Part shown: piece after piece, positions 5,719 through 12,689 of the stretch
Layout: each line of letters begins with the position of its first letter
Numbering within the stretch: the first letter of the stretch is position 1
From: Pseudomonadota bacterium
GTDB taxonomy: Bacteria; Pseudomonadota; Alphaproteobacteria; Ferrovibrionales; Ferrovibrionaceae
Assembly (NCBI GenBank): GCA_021793055.1
Contig: JAJYTL010000040.1
Span: forward strand, 1-15,464
Direction: 5' to 3'
DNA: 15,464 bases
Position numbers and translations under genes: made by a program
Notes under the pieces: model-generated
What the model was told of the DNA's origin: nothing
Database searches by the model: none
Seen by the model: the letters and a program-made list of their open reading frames with translations, nothing else

Positions 5719-6771
5719 ATGGCGTCTCCGCCCCGCTTTTGCCCGCACTGCGGCGCCCCGGTGAACGAGAACGGCGTCTATCGCCATCGCCACGTTCCGC
5801 TTGCCGGCGGCGGCATGTCGGGCGGGAGCGACACGGCCGACCTGTTTGCGCCGCCCTCGATCGGCGACACATTGCGGCTTTCCTGGCGCATGGTCGCGTC
5901 GCGATGGTCGGTGCTCTGGTTGCCGGTGATCGCCTTCGTCACCGGGCTGCTCTGGGACCTGCTTTTCATCCTGCTGTTCGGCGCCGGCCTTGGCGGGCAC
6001 CTCGGGAACGGCTTGTCCTTCAGCCTTCCTTGGCATCTGAAGGTCTGGCGCCTCGTGCCCTGGCACCTCTACACATGGCACATCATGCCGTTCGAATTGC
6101 CGCCGGCCGAGACCTGGGCGCTGGCCGCGGCGTTGGTGCGCCTGATCACCGCTTGGATGCTACTCCCCTATCTGCAAGCGGGGCTCATCGGCGGCATCAT
6201 CCGCGCGGTGGCCGAGGAAGCCGCGCCGCTCGAATTCTGGGCCGACGGTTTCCGCTATCTCGGCCGCAGCTACCTCGCGGTCATCGGCACGATCGTCGCC
6301 GGCCTCGCAGCGGCCGTCGTCGGCAGCCTGTGGTCGCTGATCTTTTTCGGCATTGTCGGGCACGGGGTCGGCGCCGTCATCGGCGCGATCGGCGATGCCG
6401 TGCTTATCGCTTACGCAATTCCCGCCCTCTCCCTGGTCTCGATCGCGATCTACCAATCGGGTTGGGTCGGGTTTGGGCTGGCGCTTCACGTCGTGCGCCG
6501 CCACTGGGGCGCGATCGGCGTCTTGGTGCTTTGCTTCGCCGCGCTCTTCGCCGCCGCCACCGGCCTTGGATACGGCATCGTCCTTGGGCTCGAGCGCTTG
6601 TTCCCCGCGCTCATGGCGCCGTTCTTTGCCGGTCCCGTTCTCGGCCTCGGGATTCCGTGGCTGTTCTCCTGGGTGGCCTCGGTTTTTGCCATTGGCGGAC
6701 TATTGATCTTTTACCGGCGGGCGACCGGCATGGCGCTTGGCCTGTGGGCGCCGGTCGCGCTCCAGATCTAA
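5719..6771 (+). CDS. Membrane protein of unknown function with N-terminal CPHC motif
   Basis: A 350-aa protein I cannot place in a named family. Residues 8-11 are CPHC followed by GAPV, the usual first half of a zinc ribbon. The second CxxC is absent; only His23 and His25 (YRHRH) could complete a site. A Gly/Ser-rich linker (28-47) leads to about six hydrophobic segments (near 66-90, 132-162, 185-212, 216-245, 264-290, 305-332). Between the first two is a Trp/His-rich loop with four tandem W[HR][LI]xx units (105-124). There is no signal peptide. The ribosome binding site GGAAGG is 4 nt from ATG 5719, and a promoter candidate lies at 5646-5674. It is divergent from the thioesterase gene and 101 bp before the crotonase gene. 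A membrane role is secure; transport, envelope or enzymatic function cannot be told apart. Confidence 0.85.
   Translation: MASPPRFCPHCGAPVNENGVYRHRHVPLAGGGMSGGSDTADLFAPPSIGDTLRLSWRMVASRWSVLWLPVIAFVTGLLWDLLFILLFGAGLGGHLGNGLSFSLPWHLKVWRLVPWHLYTWHIMPFELPPAETWALAAALVRLITAWMLLPYLQAGLIGGIIRAVAEEAAPLEFWADGFRYLGRSYLAVIGTIVAGLAAAVVGSLWSLIFFGIVGHGVGAVIGAIGDAVLIAYAIPALSLVSIAIYQSGWVGFGLALHVVRRHWGAIGVLVLCFAALFAAATGLGYGIVLGLERLFPALMAPFFAGPVLGLGIPWLFSWVASVFAIGGLLIFYRRATGMALGLWAPVALQI
6031..6090 (+). repeat. Four tandem W[HR][LI]xx pentapeptides in the membrane protein
   Basis: Residues 105-124 read as WHLKV, WRLVP, WHLYT and WHIMP, with tryptophan at exactly every fifth position (105, 110, 115, 120) and His at 106, 116 and 121. 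The codons differ between units, so this is conserved at protein level rather than a fresh DNA duplication. The stretch lies in the loop between the first two hydrophobic segments. Confidence 0.7.
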
Positions 6772-6809
6772 CGGCCAAATCGACGGCGCGACGCGAGAGG
6801 TGGGAAATC

Positions 6810-6838
6810 TGGCCACCGCGCGGCCGCCGGGCTATGAT
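6810..6838 (+). promoter_or_regulatory. Candidate promoter for the crotonase-CoA-binding-metY operon
   Basis: TGGCCA (6810-6815, 4 of 6) and TATGAT (6833-6838, 5 of 6) are separated by 17 nt. Transcription would begin near 6845, downstream of the ATGs at 6834 and 6837. That favours the ATG at 6873 as the crotonase start. Confidence 0.4.
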
Positions 6839-6872
6839 GCGCCAAATCGCAACCAACCGCCCCGAATCCACC

Positions 6873-7676
6873 ATGAGCGCCCGCCCCCGCCCCGCCGAAG
6901 CCGCGCCGATCCTGCTTCGCCACGATCGCGATGGAATCGCGACTTTGACCTTGAATCGGCCGGACGCCCACAACGCGCTCAGCCGGCCCTTGATGACCGA
7001 GATACAGGCGGAACTCGACCGCCTCCGCGACGACGACGCGATCAAGGCGGTAGTGATCGCCGCCGCCGGCGCGACCTTCTGCTCCGGCCACGACCTCAAA
7101 GAAATACGCGCCACTCCCGGCCGCGATGCCTACGCGGCGCTGTTCGCGCAATGCAGCCGCATGATGCAATCGATCGTGCTCCTGCCGAAGCCGGTAATCG
7201 CCCGCGTGCAGGGCACGGCAACCGCGGCCGGCTGCCAGTTCGTCGCCTCCTGCGATCTCGCGGTGGCCTCATCGGCCGCGCGTTTCGCCACGCCGGGCGT
7301 CAATATCGGCCTGTTCTGCTCGACGCCGATGGTGGCGCTCTCGCGCAACGTCTCGCGCAAACAGGCGATGGAGATGTTGCTTCTCGGCGAGTTGTTGGAC
7401 GCCGACACCGCGCTCCGCTTCGGCCTCGTCAATCGCGTCGTACCGCCGGCCGCGCTCGACGAAACGGTATGGGATTTCGCGCTCAAGATCGCCGCCAAGT
7501 CGCCGCTCACCCTTCGCATCGGCAAGGAGGCCTTCTACCGCCAGATCGAGCTCGACCTCGCGGCGGCCTACGATTACGCCAGCACGGTGATGACGGACAA
7601 CATGCTGGCGCGCGATGCCGAAGAGGGCATCGACGCCTTCCTCGGCAAGCGGACGCCGACCTGGCGGGGCTGCTGA
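6873..7676 (+). CDS. Enoyl-CoA hydratase/isomerase (crotonase) family protein, ECHDC3-like
   Basis: A 267-aa crotonase-fold CoA-binding protein. Both oxyanion-hole segments are present, FCSGHDLKE (69-77) and GTATAAGC (114-121), so acyl-CoA binding is expected. The two glutamates that drive hydration in classical enoyl-CoA hydratases (rat Glu144 and Glu164) align with Gln122 (AAGCQF) and Gly142 (TPGVNIG). This pattern, with VASCDLAVAS and NIGLFCSTP, is that of the ECHDC3 subgroup, whose reaction is poorly defined, so the usual label 'enoyl-CoA hydratase' may be wrong. Start 6873 is chosen because of the promoter candidate just upstream and family alignment; the in-frame ATGs at 6834 and 6837 remain possible, and no strong ribosome binding site is seen at any. 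The stop overlaps the next start by one base. Confidence 0.87.
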   Translation: MSARPRPAEAAPILLRHDRDGIATLTLNRPDAHNALSRPLMTEIQAELDRLRDDDAIKAVVIAAAGATFCSGHDLKEIRATPGRDAYAALFAQCSRMMQSIVLLPKPVIARVQGTATAAGCQFVASCDLAVASSAARFATPGVNIGLFCSTPMVALSRNVSRKQAMEMLLLGELLDADTALRFGLVNRVVPPAALDETVWDFALKIAAKSPLTLRIGKEAFYRQIELDLAAAYDYASTVMTDNMLARDAEEGIDAFLGKRTPTWRGC

Positions 7677-8158
7677 TGGACCACGACAGCTACGGCGACG
7701 ATTACATCCGCGACATTCTCCGCACCTGCCGCACCATCGCCATGGTCGGCGCCAGCCCGCATTGGAATCGGCCTAGCTATTTCGCCATGAAGTACCTGCA
7801 GGAGAAGGGCTACCGCGTCATCCCGGTGAACCCGCGGGCGAAGGGCAAGGAGATTCTCGGCGAGACCGTCTATGGCACGCTGGAAGAGATTCCGGAGCCG
7901 ATCGACATGGTCGATTGCTTCCGCGCCTCCGAGGCGATCCCGCCGATCGCCGAGGCGGCGATCCGGATCGGCGCCAAGGTCCTCTGGATGCAGCTTGGCG
8001 TGCGCAACGACGAGGCGGCAAGGCAGGCCGAAGCCGCCGGCCTCAAAGTGGTCATGAACCGCTGTCCGAAAATCGAATACGGGCGGCTTTCGGGCGAAAT
8101 CGCCTGGATGGGCGTCAACACCGGCGTCATCTCGAGCCGGAAGGCAAAGAAGGTATAA
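7676..8158 (+). CDS. CoA-binding domain (Rossmann) protein, YccU-like
   Basis: A 160-aa protein consisting of one CoA-binding Rossmann domain like the N-terminal part of succinyl-CoA synthetase alpha. Residues 20-27 (TIAMVGAS) form the first strand and loop. GYRVIPVNP (45-53) and IDMVDCFRAS (76-85) are the next conserved segments, followed by GAKVLWMQLGV (99-109) and MNRCPKIEY (127-135). No ligase or ATP-grasp domain is attached, so a binding or regulatory role is more likely than catalysis. ATG 7676 shares its A with the TGA of the crotonase gene, which points to translational coupling. The stop is 3 nt before metY. Homologues are often annotated only as CoA-binding protein, and their function is not established to my knowledge. 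Confidence 0.9.
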   Translation: MDHDSYGDDYIRDILRTCRTIAMVGASPHWNRPSYFAMKYLQEKGYRVIPVNPRAKGKEILGETVYGTLEEIPEPIDMVDCFRASEAIPPIAEAAIRIGAKVLWMQLGVRNDEAARQAEAAGLKVVMNRCPKIEYGRLSGEIAWMGVNTGVISSRKAKKV

Positions 8159-8161
8159 GCC

Positions 8162-9463
8162 ATGAACGCAACCGGTCCGACACCGAAATACGGATTCGAA
8201 ACCCTCTCGGTCCACGCGGGCGCGGCACCCGATCCCACCACGGGCGCCCGCATCACGCCGATCTTCCAGACTGCGTCCTATGTCTTCGACGACGTCGACC
8301 ACGCGGCCTCGCTGTTCAACCTGCAGACCTTTGGTAATATCTATACGCGCCTCACCAACCCGACGACCTCGGTGCTGGAAGAGCGGATCGCGGCGCTCGA
8401 AGGCGGTAGCGCCGCCCTGGCCGCGGCCTCGGGGCACGCGGCACAGTTCCTGGTCTTCAACCTGCTGCTCGCGCCGGGCGATGAATTCCTCGCCTCGAGC
8501 AAGCTCTATGGCGGCTCAATCACGCAGTTCGGATCGACCTTCAAGAAATTCGGCTGGCAGGTCCGCTTCGTCGATCCCGACGAGCCGGAGAATTTCCGCC
8601 GCGCCCTGACGCCGAAATGCAAGGCGATCTTCATCGAGAGCCTAGCCAATCCGGGCGGCGTCGTGGTCGACATCGAGGCCATCGCCAAGATCGCGCACGA
8701 GGCCGGCCTGCCGCTCATCGTCGACAATACCTTGGCGACGCCCTACCTCTGCCGCCCGTTCGAATGGGGCGCCGACATCATCGTCCACTCCTTGACCAAA
8801 TTCCTCGGCGGCCATGGCAATTCGATCGGCGGCGTGCTCGTCGAGAGCGGCCGCTTCGATTGGACGGCCGGCGGCAAGTTCCCGACACTCACCGAACCGA
8901 CGCCCTCCTATCACGGGCTGCGCTTCTACGAGACCTTCGGCTCGATGGCCTTTGCCGTCGCGGCGCGCGCGGTGGCGCTGCGCGATATCGGGCCGGCGCT
9001 CTCGCCGATGAACGCGTTCCTGATCCTGAACGGCATCGAGACCTTGGCGCTGCGCATGGAACGTCATTGCCAGAACGCCCTAAAGGTGGCGAAATTCCTC
9101 GCCAGCCATCCCAAGGTCGCGTGGGTGTGCTACGCCGGGTTGAAGAGCGACAAGTACCATGCGCTGGCGCAGAAGTATTTGCCGCGAGGAGCCGGCGCGG
9201 TCTTCACCTTCGGGGTCAAGGGCGGTTATGACGCCGGCGTCAAGCTGGTGGAGAGCGTCGAAATCTTCTCGCACCTCGCCAATATAGGCGACACGCGGAG
9301 CCTGATCATCCATCCGGCCTCGACCACCCATCGCCAGCTCGCGGCGGAGCAGCTTCAGGCGGCGGGCGCCGGGCCGGACGTGGTGCGGCTCTCGATCGGC
9401 ATCGAGAACATCGACGACATCATCCGCGATCTCGACCAGGCCCTGGCCAAGACCGGGGCCTGA
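8162..9463 (+). CDS. metY: O-acetylhomoserine sulfhydrylase (aminocarboxypropyltransferase), MetY
   Basis: A PLP enzyme of the Cys/Met-metabolism family that joins O-acetylhomoserine and sulfide to homocysteine, the direct-sulfhydrylation route to methionine; it may also use other thiols. The 433-aa length is typical of MetY and longer than MetB or MetC. Features include YTRLTNPTTSVLEERIAALE (61-80), SGHAAQFLVF (90-99), IVDNTLATPYL (186-196) with the PLP-contacting Asp188, and HSLTKFLGGHG (209-219), where Lys213 forms the Schiff base. AAGAAGG lies 8 nt before ATG 8162, and the gene starts 3 nt after the CoA-binding gene. No metX is in the window. No SAM riboswitch is visible before the operon. 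It converges on the MFS gene with 36 bp between stops. Confidence 0.95.
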   Translation: MNATGPTPKYGFETLSVHAGAAPDPTTGARITPIFQTASYVFDDVDHAASLFNLQTFGNIYTRLTNPTTSVLEERIAALEGGSAALAAASGHAAQFLVFNLLLAPGDEFLASSKLYGGSITQFGSTFKKFGWQVRFVDPDEPENFRRALTPKCKAIFIESLANPGGVVVDIEAIAKIAHEAGLPLIVDNTLATPYLCRPFEWGADIIVHSLTKFLGGHGNSIGGVLVESGRFDWTAGGKFPTLTEPTPSYHGLRFYETFGSMAFAVAARAVALRDIGPALSPMNAFLILNGIETLALRMERHCQNALKVAKFLASHPKVAWVCYAGLKSDKYHALAQKYLPRGAGAVFTFGVKGGYDAGVKLVESVEIFSHLANIGDTRSLIIHPASTTHRQLAAEQLQAAGAGPDVVRLSIGIENIDDIIRDLDQALAKTGA

Positions 9464-9499
9464 AACGGCGGCGGTGCCGAGCGGGCTTGATCGGCGATT

Positions 9500-10711
9500 T
9501 CAGCCGGCGGCGGCAAGCGGGGCTTTCGCCTGCTTCCGGCGCCGGCTATCGCCGGGCAGGACCAGGGCGCCGACCCCGGCAATGCCGGCGAAGGCGATCA
9601 GAAAGAAGAAGATCGGGCTTAAGCTGCCGGCGAAGTGGTAGAGCACCGGCACCAGCGCGACGCCGCCGGCGCTCACCCCGAGCGTCAACGAGAACTTGAC
9701 GCCGAAGGCACGCGCCCGCCAGGCGGGCGGCGCATAGCGCGCTAGCAGCGCGTTTTCCGCCGGCTGGCCGCAGACGTTCAAGGCCACCATCAGCGCCGCC
9801 GCCGCGACCAGGATCGGGCTGTGCAGGAAATAGGCGACAAGCAGCACCGGTACCTGCGACAGTTGCGAGAAGAGATAGACGCCCTTCAGCGAGAAGCGGT
9901 CGGCGAGCTCGCCGCCGACGATCTGCGCCAGTGCCGCCGCGACATAGCAGAGCGAAACCAGAACGCCGATACCGGCGATACTGTGATCGAGCGCGCCGGA
10001 AAGGCGATCGGCGAAAAGCTTGGGCAGCGAATAGGCCGTCGCCTGATAGATCAGACCGGTGCAGGAAACGGTCACCATCATTGCCAGAAACGCGCGCCTG
10101 ACGTCGCCGGCGGCGGGCGCGGGCTGCGGCGCGACATCGCTCTCGTGCTCGACCACACGGCCCGTCTTCACCGCGTAGACGAAGGCGAAACCGACCAGAA
10201 TCGCGACCCCGCCGGGAATGACGAAGGCCGCGCGCCAGCCATAGAGCGCGGCCAATCCGCCGGCGATCACCGCCGCGCTGGCGGTGCCGGCCGACCCGAA
10301 GACGCCATTGATGCCGAGCGCCCGGCCGCGGTTGGTCGCGTGCTTGACCAGCCACGGAATGCCGACCGGGTGGTAGATCGCAGCGAAGATGCCGATCAGC
10401 GTCAGCGCGATACCGATACTGAGCGGCCCTTGCGCGAGGCCCGTGAGTATCGCGGCGCCGCCGAGGCCGAAAAAGGAGATCGCGATCATGGCGGAACTGC
10501 TCCAGCGGTCGGCGAGCCAACCGGCCGGAAGCGCGCAAGCGCCGAACATCACCGTGCCGGGGATCGACAACGCGAACAGCGTCGAATAGGACAGGCCCCA
10601 GCGCTTCTCCAGGACCAGAACCACGGTGGCATAAAGCAGCACGAAGAGATGCGACAAGGAATGGGCCGCGCCGGCGAAGCCGGTGACGTAATAGCCCTCG
10701 CGCCTAGTCAT
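9500..10711 (-). CDS. Major facilitator superfamily transporter
   Basis: A 403-aa inner-membrane transporter with about 12 hydrophobic segments in two halves joined by a hydrophilic loop near 190-217. The MFS motif between helices 2 and 3 is GWLADRWSS (64-72). The region IYHPVGIPWLV with NRGRALGINGVFGS resembles the fosmidomycin-resistance-like (Fsr) branch, but the substrate is unknown and drug export should not be assumed. I start at 10711 because GGTGGGGA is 7 nt upstream; a GTG nine codons earlier is weaker. The gene lies downstream of the VOC gene on the same strand, with a hairpin between them (10789-10811), so it probably has its own promoter within 10712-10788, where TGATATATTG is a possible -10 area. 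Confidence 0.9.
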   Translation of the reverse strand: MTRREGYYVTGFAGAAHSLSHLFVLLYATVVLVLEKRWGLSYSTLFALSIPGTVMFGACALPAGWLADRWSSSAMIAISFFGLGGAAILTGLAQGPLSIGIALTLIGIFAAIYHPVGIPWLVKHATNRGRALGINGVFGSAGTASAAVIAGGLAALYGWRAAFVIPGGVAILVGFAFVYAVKTGRVVEHESDVAPQPAPAAGDVRRAFLAMMVTVSCTGLIYQATAYSLPKLFADRLSGALDHSIAGIGVLVSLCYVAAALAQIVGGELADRFSLKGVYLFSQLSQVPVLLVAYFLHSPILVAAAALMVALNVCGQPAENALLARYAPPAWRARAFGVKFSLTLGVSAGGVALVPVLYHFAGSLSPIFFFLIAFAGIAGVGALVLPGDSRRRKQAKAPLAAAG

Positions 10712-10788
10712 TCGTCGATCCCCACCTGTTCGCCCCACGGTTGAAATGACTGCAATATATCACGGGCGCGGCCGCCGAGGTGGCGGTT

Positions 10789-10811
10789 GCGCGCATGGTC
10801 TCCATGCGCGC
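10789..10811 (-). terminator. Perfect 10-bp hairpin after the VOC gene
   Basis: Arms GCGCGCATGG and CCATGCGCGC with a 3-nt loop begin 3 nt downstream of the VOC stop on the - strand. There is no following U-tract, so termination may be weak or Rho-assisted; the hairpin could instead protect the upstream mRNA end. It separates the ctaA-cutA-VOC run from the MFS gene. Confidence 0.5.
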
Positions 10812-10814
10812 GGC

Positions 10815-11195
10815 TCATGGGCCGACAAGCTCGGACAGCTCGACCAGGTTGCCGTCCGGATCGCGGCAATAGACCGAGTTCATCCGTCCGCGCGCGCCGG
10901 TGCGCTCGACCGGACCGAGCAGGATCGGGATGCCTCGCTCGGTGAGGCGGCGCACCACCTCGGCGGCCGGAACGTCGACCAGGAAACAAAGGTCGGCGGT
11001 GCCGGGCAGCGCCACCCGCGCCTTGGGCTCGAACTCCCGACCCTTGATATGAAGATTGATCTTCTGCGCGCCGAAATGAAGCGCGTGACGGCCCTCGGCG
11101 AAAGTCCGGCGCGTCATGCCGAGGCCTTCGTAGAAGGCGGTGGTGGCGTCAAGATCGGCGACGGTGAGAACGAGGTGATCGAGACTTTGGATCAT
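10815..11195 (-). CDS. VOC-superfamily (glyoxalase/dioxygenase-like) protein
   Basis: A 126-aa vicinal-oxygen-chelate protein made of two beta-alpha-beta-beta-beta modules. Likely metal ligands are His7 (SLDHLVL), His49 (KINLHIKG) and Glu119 (GNLVELSEL). The segment QKINLHIKGREFEPKA and the TADLCFLVD strand resemble the STM3117-like 'virulence protein' branch rather than true glyoxalase I, so methylglyoxal detoxification is not assured. ATG 11193-11195 overlaps the cutA stop in ATGA. GGAGGGG is 8 nt upstream, inside cutA, so coupled translation is likely. The reading frame stays open far upstream across cutA, but that part is a shadow. Confidence 0.9.
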   Translation of the reverse strand: MIQSLDHLVLTVADLDATTAFYEGLGMTRRTFAEGRHALHFGAQKINLHIKGREFEPKARVALPGTADLCFLVDVPAAEVVRRLTERGIPILLGPVERTGARGRMNSVYCRDPDGNLVELSELVGP

Positions 11196-11536
11196 GGAGT
11201 CAGCCCCTCCGGCGGCGCGCTCCGGGTTTCGTCGCGGAGCCATTGCAGATAGGCGGGATTGCCGGCGGCGACCGGCAGACTCAAGACGCAGGGGCAGCTG
11301 TAGGAATGCAGCGCCTTGACCCGCCCGGTCGCGGCCGCGACCAGTTCCTCGCGCGTTTTCAGGATCAGGACCGTCTCCGCCGCCGTCTCCAGCGTTCCCT
11401 GCCACCAATAGATCGAGCGCATGCCCGGGATGATATTGGCGCAGGCCGCAAGCCGCTCCTCGACCAGCGTGCGTCCCAGGCGCTCGGCCTCTTCCGGCCC
11501 GCTTGCGGTGATGTAGAGAAGCGTGACGCCGGTCAT
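11192..11536 (-). CDS. cutA: Divalent-cation tolerance protein CutA
   Basis: A small trimeric ferredoxin-like protein linked to copper and divalent-metal tolerance; its exact role remains disputed. The 114-aa product shows the family core LAACANIIPGMRSIYWWQG (29-47), ETVLILKT (54-61) and VKALHSYSCPC (73-83) with the conserved His77, ending GNPAYLQWL. I chose ATG 11536 because GGGAGG lies 5 nt upstream; the ATG five codons earlier has its purine run too close. The stop overlaps the VOC start by 4 nt. ctaA ends 33 bp upstream on the same strand. The pair of cysteines in SCPC is not in E. coli CutA as I recall and could add metal-binding capacity. Confidence 0.94.
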   Translation of the reverse strand: MTGVTLLYITASGPEEAERLGRTLVEERLAACANIIPGMRSIYWWQGTLETAAETVLILKTREELVAAATGRVKALHSYSCPCVLSLPVAAGNPAYLQWLRDETRSAPPEGLTP

Positions 11537-11569
11537 CCGAACCTCCCTCATCCTTTCCGCGGCGGCAGT

Positions 11570-12619
11570 TCAGCCGCTGGGCTCGCCCCAAAGCGCATGG
11601 GCGAAAAACAGCGCCGCGGTCAACAGCACGAGCGCGCCGCCGAGATGCGTCACGGCGAGCGCCACCGGCGCGGCAAGCAGAAGATTGAAGATGCCGATCA
11701 AGAGTTGCGCCAGCACCGCCGCGAGCAGGAGATGCCGCCCGAGCCGACCGCGCGGCCCCAACGCCGCCTTGCCGCCTCGCCACCACAGGACCGCGACCGC
11801 GGCGACGATGATATAGGCGAGAAGCCGATGGTCGAATTGGATCGTGAGCGGGTCGCGAACCGGCGCCAGCCACCAGGGCGTCGCCGCGAAGAGATGGGGC
11901 GGAATGACGTAGCCGTTCATCGACGGCCAAGTATTGTCGATCAAGCCGGCATGAAACCCGGACATCAACCCGCCCGTGAGAATCTGCAGGAAGATCAGCC
12001 CCAGAACCGTGAAGCCGAAGCCCTTGAGCCGCCGGCCGGGTCCGGGCTCGGTTCGCGCCAGGAGCGAAAACGCGATCCACAGCACCAGGCCGTAAAGCAC
12101 GACGGCCAGGCCGAGATGGGCGGTCAAGCGATACGGGCTGACCGCCGGCACGCTATGAAGCCCGCTTCGCACCATGTACCAGCCAAGTAAGCCCTGCAAG
12201 CCACCGAGCACGAAGATGCCGAAGAGGCGAAGCGCCAATCCCTTGCCGATCCGTCGCGTCAGAAAGAAATAAAGCAGCGGCAGCGCGAACAGCACGCCGA
12301 TGATGCGGCCCAGCACCCGATGCAGATACTCGACCCAGAAGATCTGCTTGAAGGCCTTGAGCGTCATGCCTTTGTTGACGTCCTGGTACTGCGGCGATTT
12401 CTTGTAATGGTCGAACTCGGCCTGCCAGGCCTTCCGGCTCATTGGCGGAACGACGCCGGAGATCGGGTGCCACTGCACCATCGACAGGCCGGAATCGGTC
12501 TGCCGGGTATAGCCGCCCCAGATCATCATGGCGAAGATCACGACGGCGACCAGGATCAGCCACCAGCCGACCGGCCGGACGCTGCGTCCGCCGGGTTTTG
12601 CAGTCGAAATCGCGGTCAT
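11570..12619 (-). CDS. ctaA: Heme A synthase (COX15/CtaA)
   Basis: An inner-membrane enzyme that oxidises the C8 methyl of heme O to give heme A for aa3-type cytochrome oxidase. The 349-aa product has eight hydrophobic segments. The four conserved heme or substrate histidines are seen as His100 (WVEYLHR), His168 (LTAHLG), His264 (FDHRLL) and His325 (VTHLGG), with Glu98 next to the first. GGYTRQTDSGLSMVQWHP (35-52) is a family signature. No cysteine is present, so it belongs to the COX15-like class without the disulfide of Bacillus CtaA. The start at 12619 has only GGAA 6 nt upstream; the longer open frame before it is a shadow. The alcohol dehydrogenase gene ends 70 bp upstream. No cox structural genes are in the window. 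Confidence 0.95.
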   Translation of the reverse strand: MTAISTAKPGGRSVRPVGWWLILVAVVIFAMMIWGGYTRQTDSGLSMVQWHPISGVVPPMSRKAWQAEFDHYKKSPQYQDVNKGMTLKAFKQIFWVEYLHRVLGRIIGVLFALPLLYFFLTRRIGKGLALRLFGIFVLGGLQGLLGWYMVRSGLHSVPAVSPYRLTAHLGLAVVLYGLVLWIAFSLLARTEPGPGRRLKGFGFTVLGLIFLQILTGGLMSGFHAGLIDNTWPSMNGYVIPPHLFAATPWWLAPVRDPLTIQFDHRLLAYIIVAAVAVLWWRGGKAALGPRGRLGRHLLLAAVLAQLLIGIFNLLLAAPVALAVTHLGGALVLLTAALFFAHALWGEPSG

Positions 12620-12625
12620 ATCGGT

Positions 12626-12665
12626 TCCAAACGCATAACGAGACGAAACGCGGCCAAACGCGGCC
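12626..12665 (-). repeat. Short repeats in the ctaA leader
   Basis: AAACGCGGCC occurs twice in perfect tandem (12646-12655 and 12656-12665) and CCAAACGC recurs at 12627-12634. On the coding strand this gives GCGTTTGG, GCGTTTCG and GCGTTTGG in front of the ctaA start. It could be a regulator-binding array or simple slippage. Confidence 0.4.
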
Positions 12666-12689
12666 GCCGGGCGCCGTGCCGTGCCTGCC

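Noticed and set aside
5094..7676. An 860-codon + strand frame ending at the crotonase stop, which might suggest a giant fusion protein.
   Set aside because: Only the last 267 codons look like a protein family. The earlier part is Arg-rich out-of-frame reading through the thioesterase (antisense) and the membrane-protein gene, both of which have convincing sequences.
9461..9502. TGAAA and TTTCA as arms of a terminator between metY and the MFS gene.
   Set aside because: A 5-bp stem with a long loop is too weak, and no T-tract follows.
11196..12080. An N-terminal extension of the VOC protein that would make it a 421-aa protein.
   Set aside because: The extension is an out-of-frame reading of cutA and ctaA. 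The VOC domain begins normally at MIQSLDHL with a good ribosome binding site and ATGA overlap.
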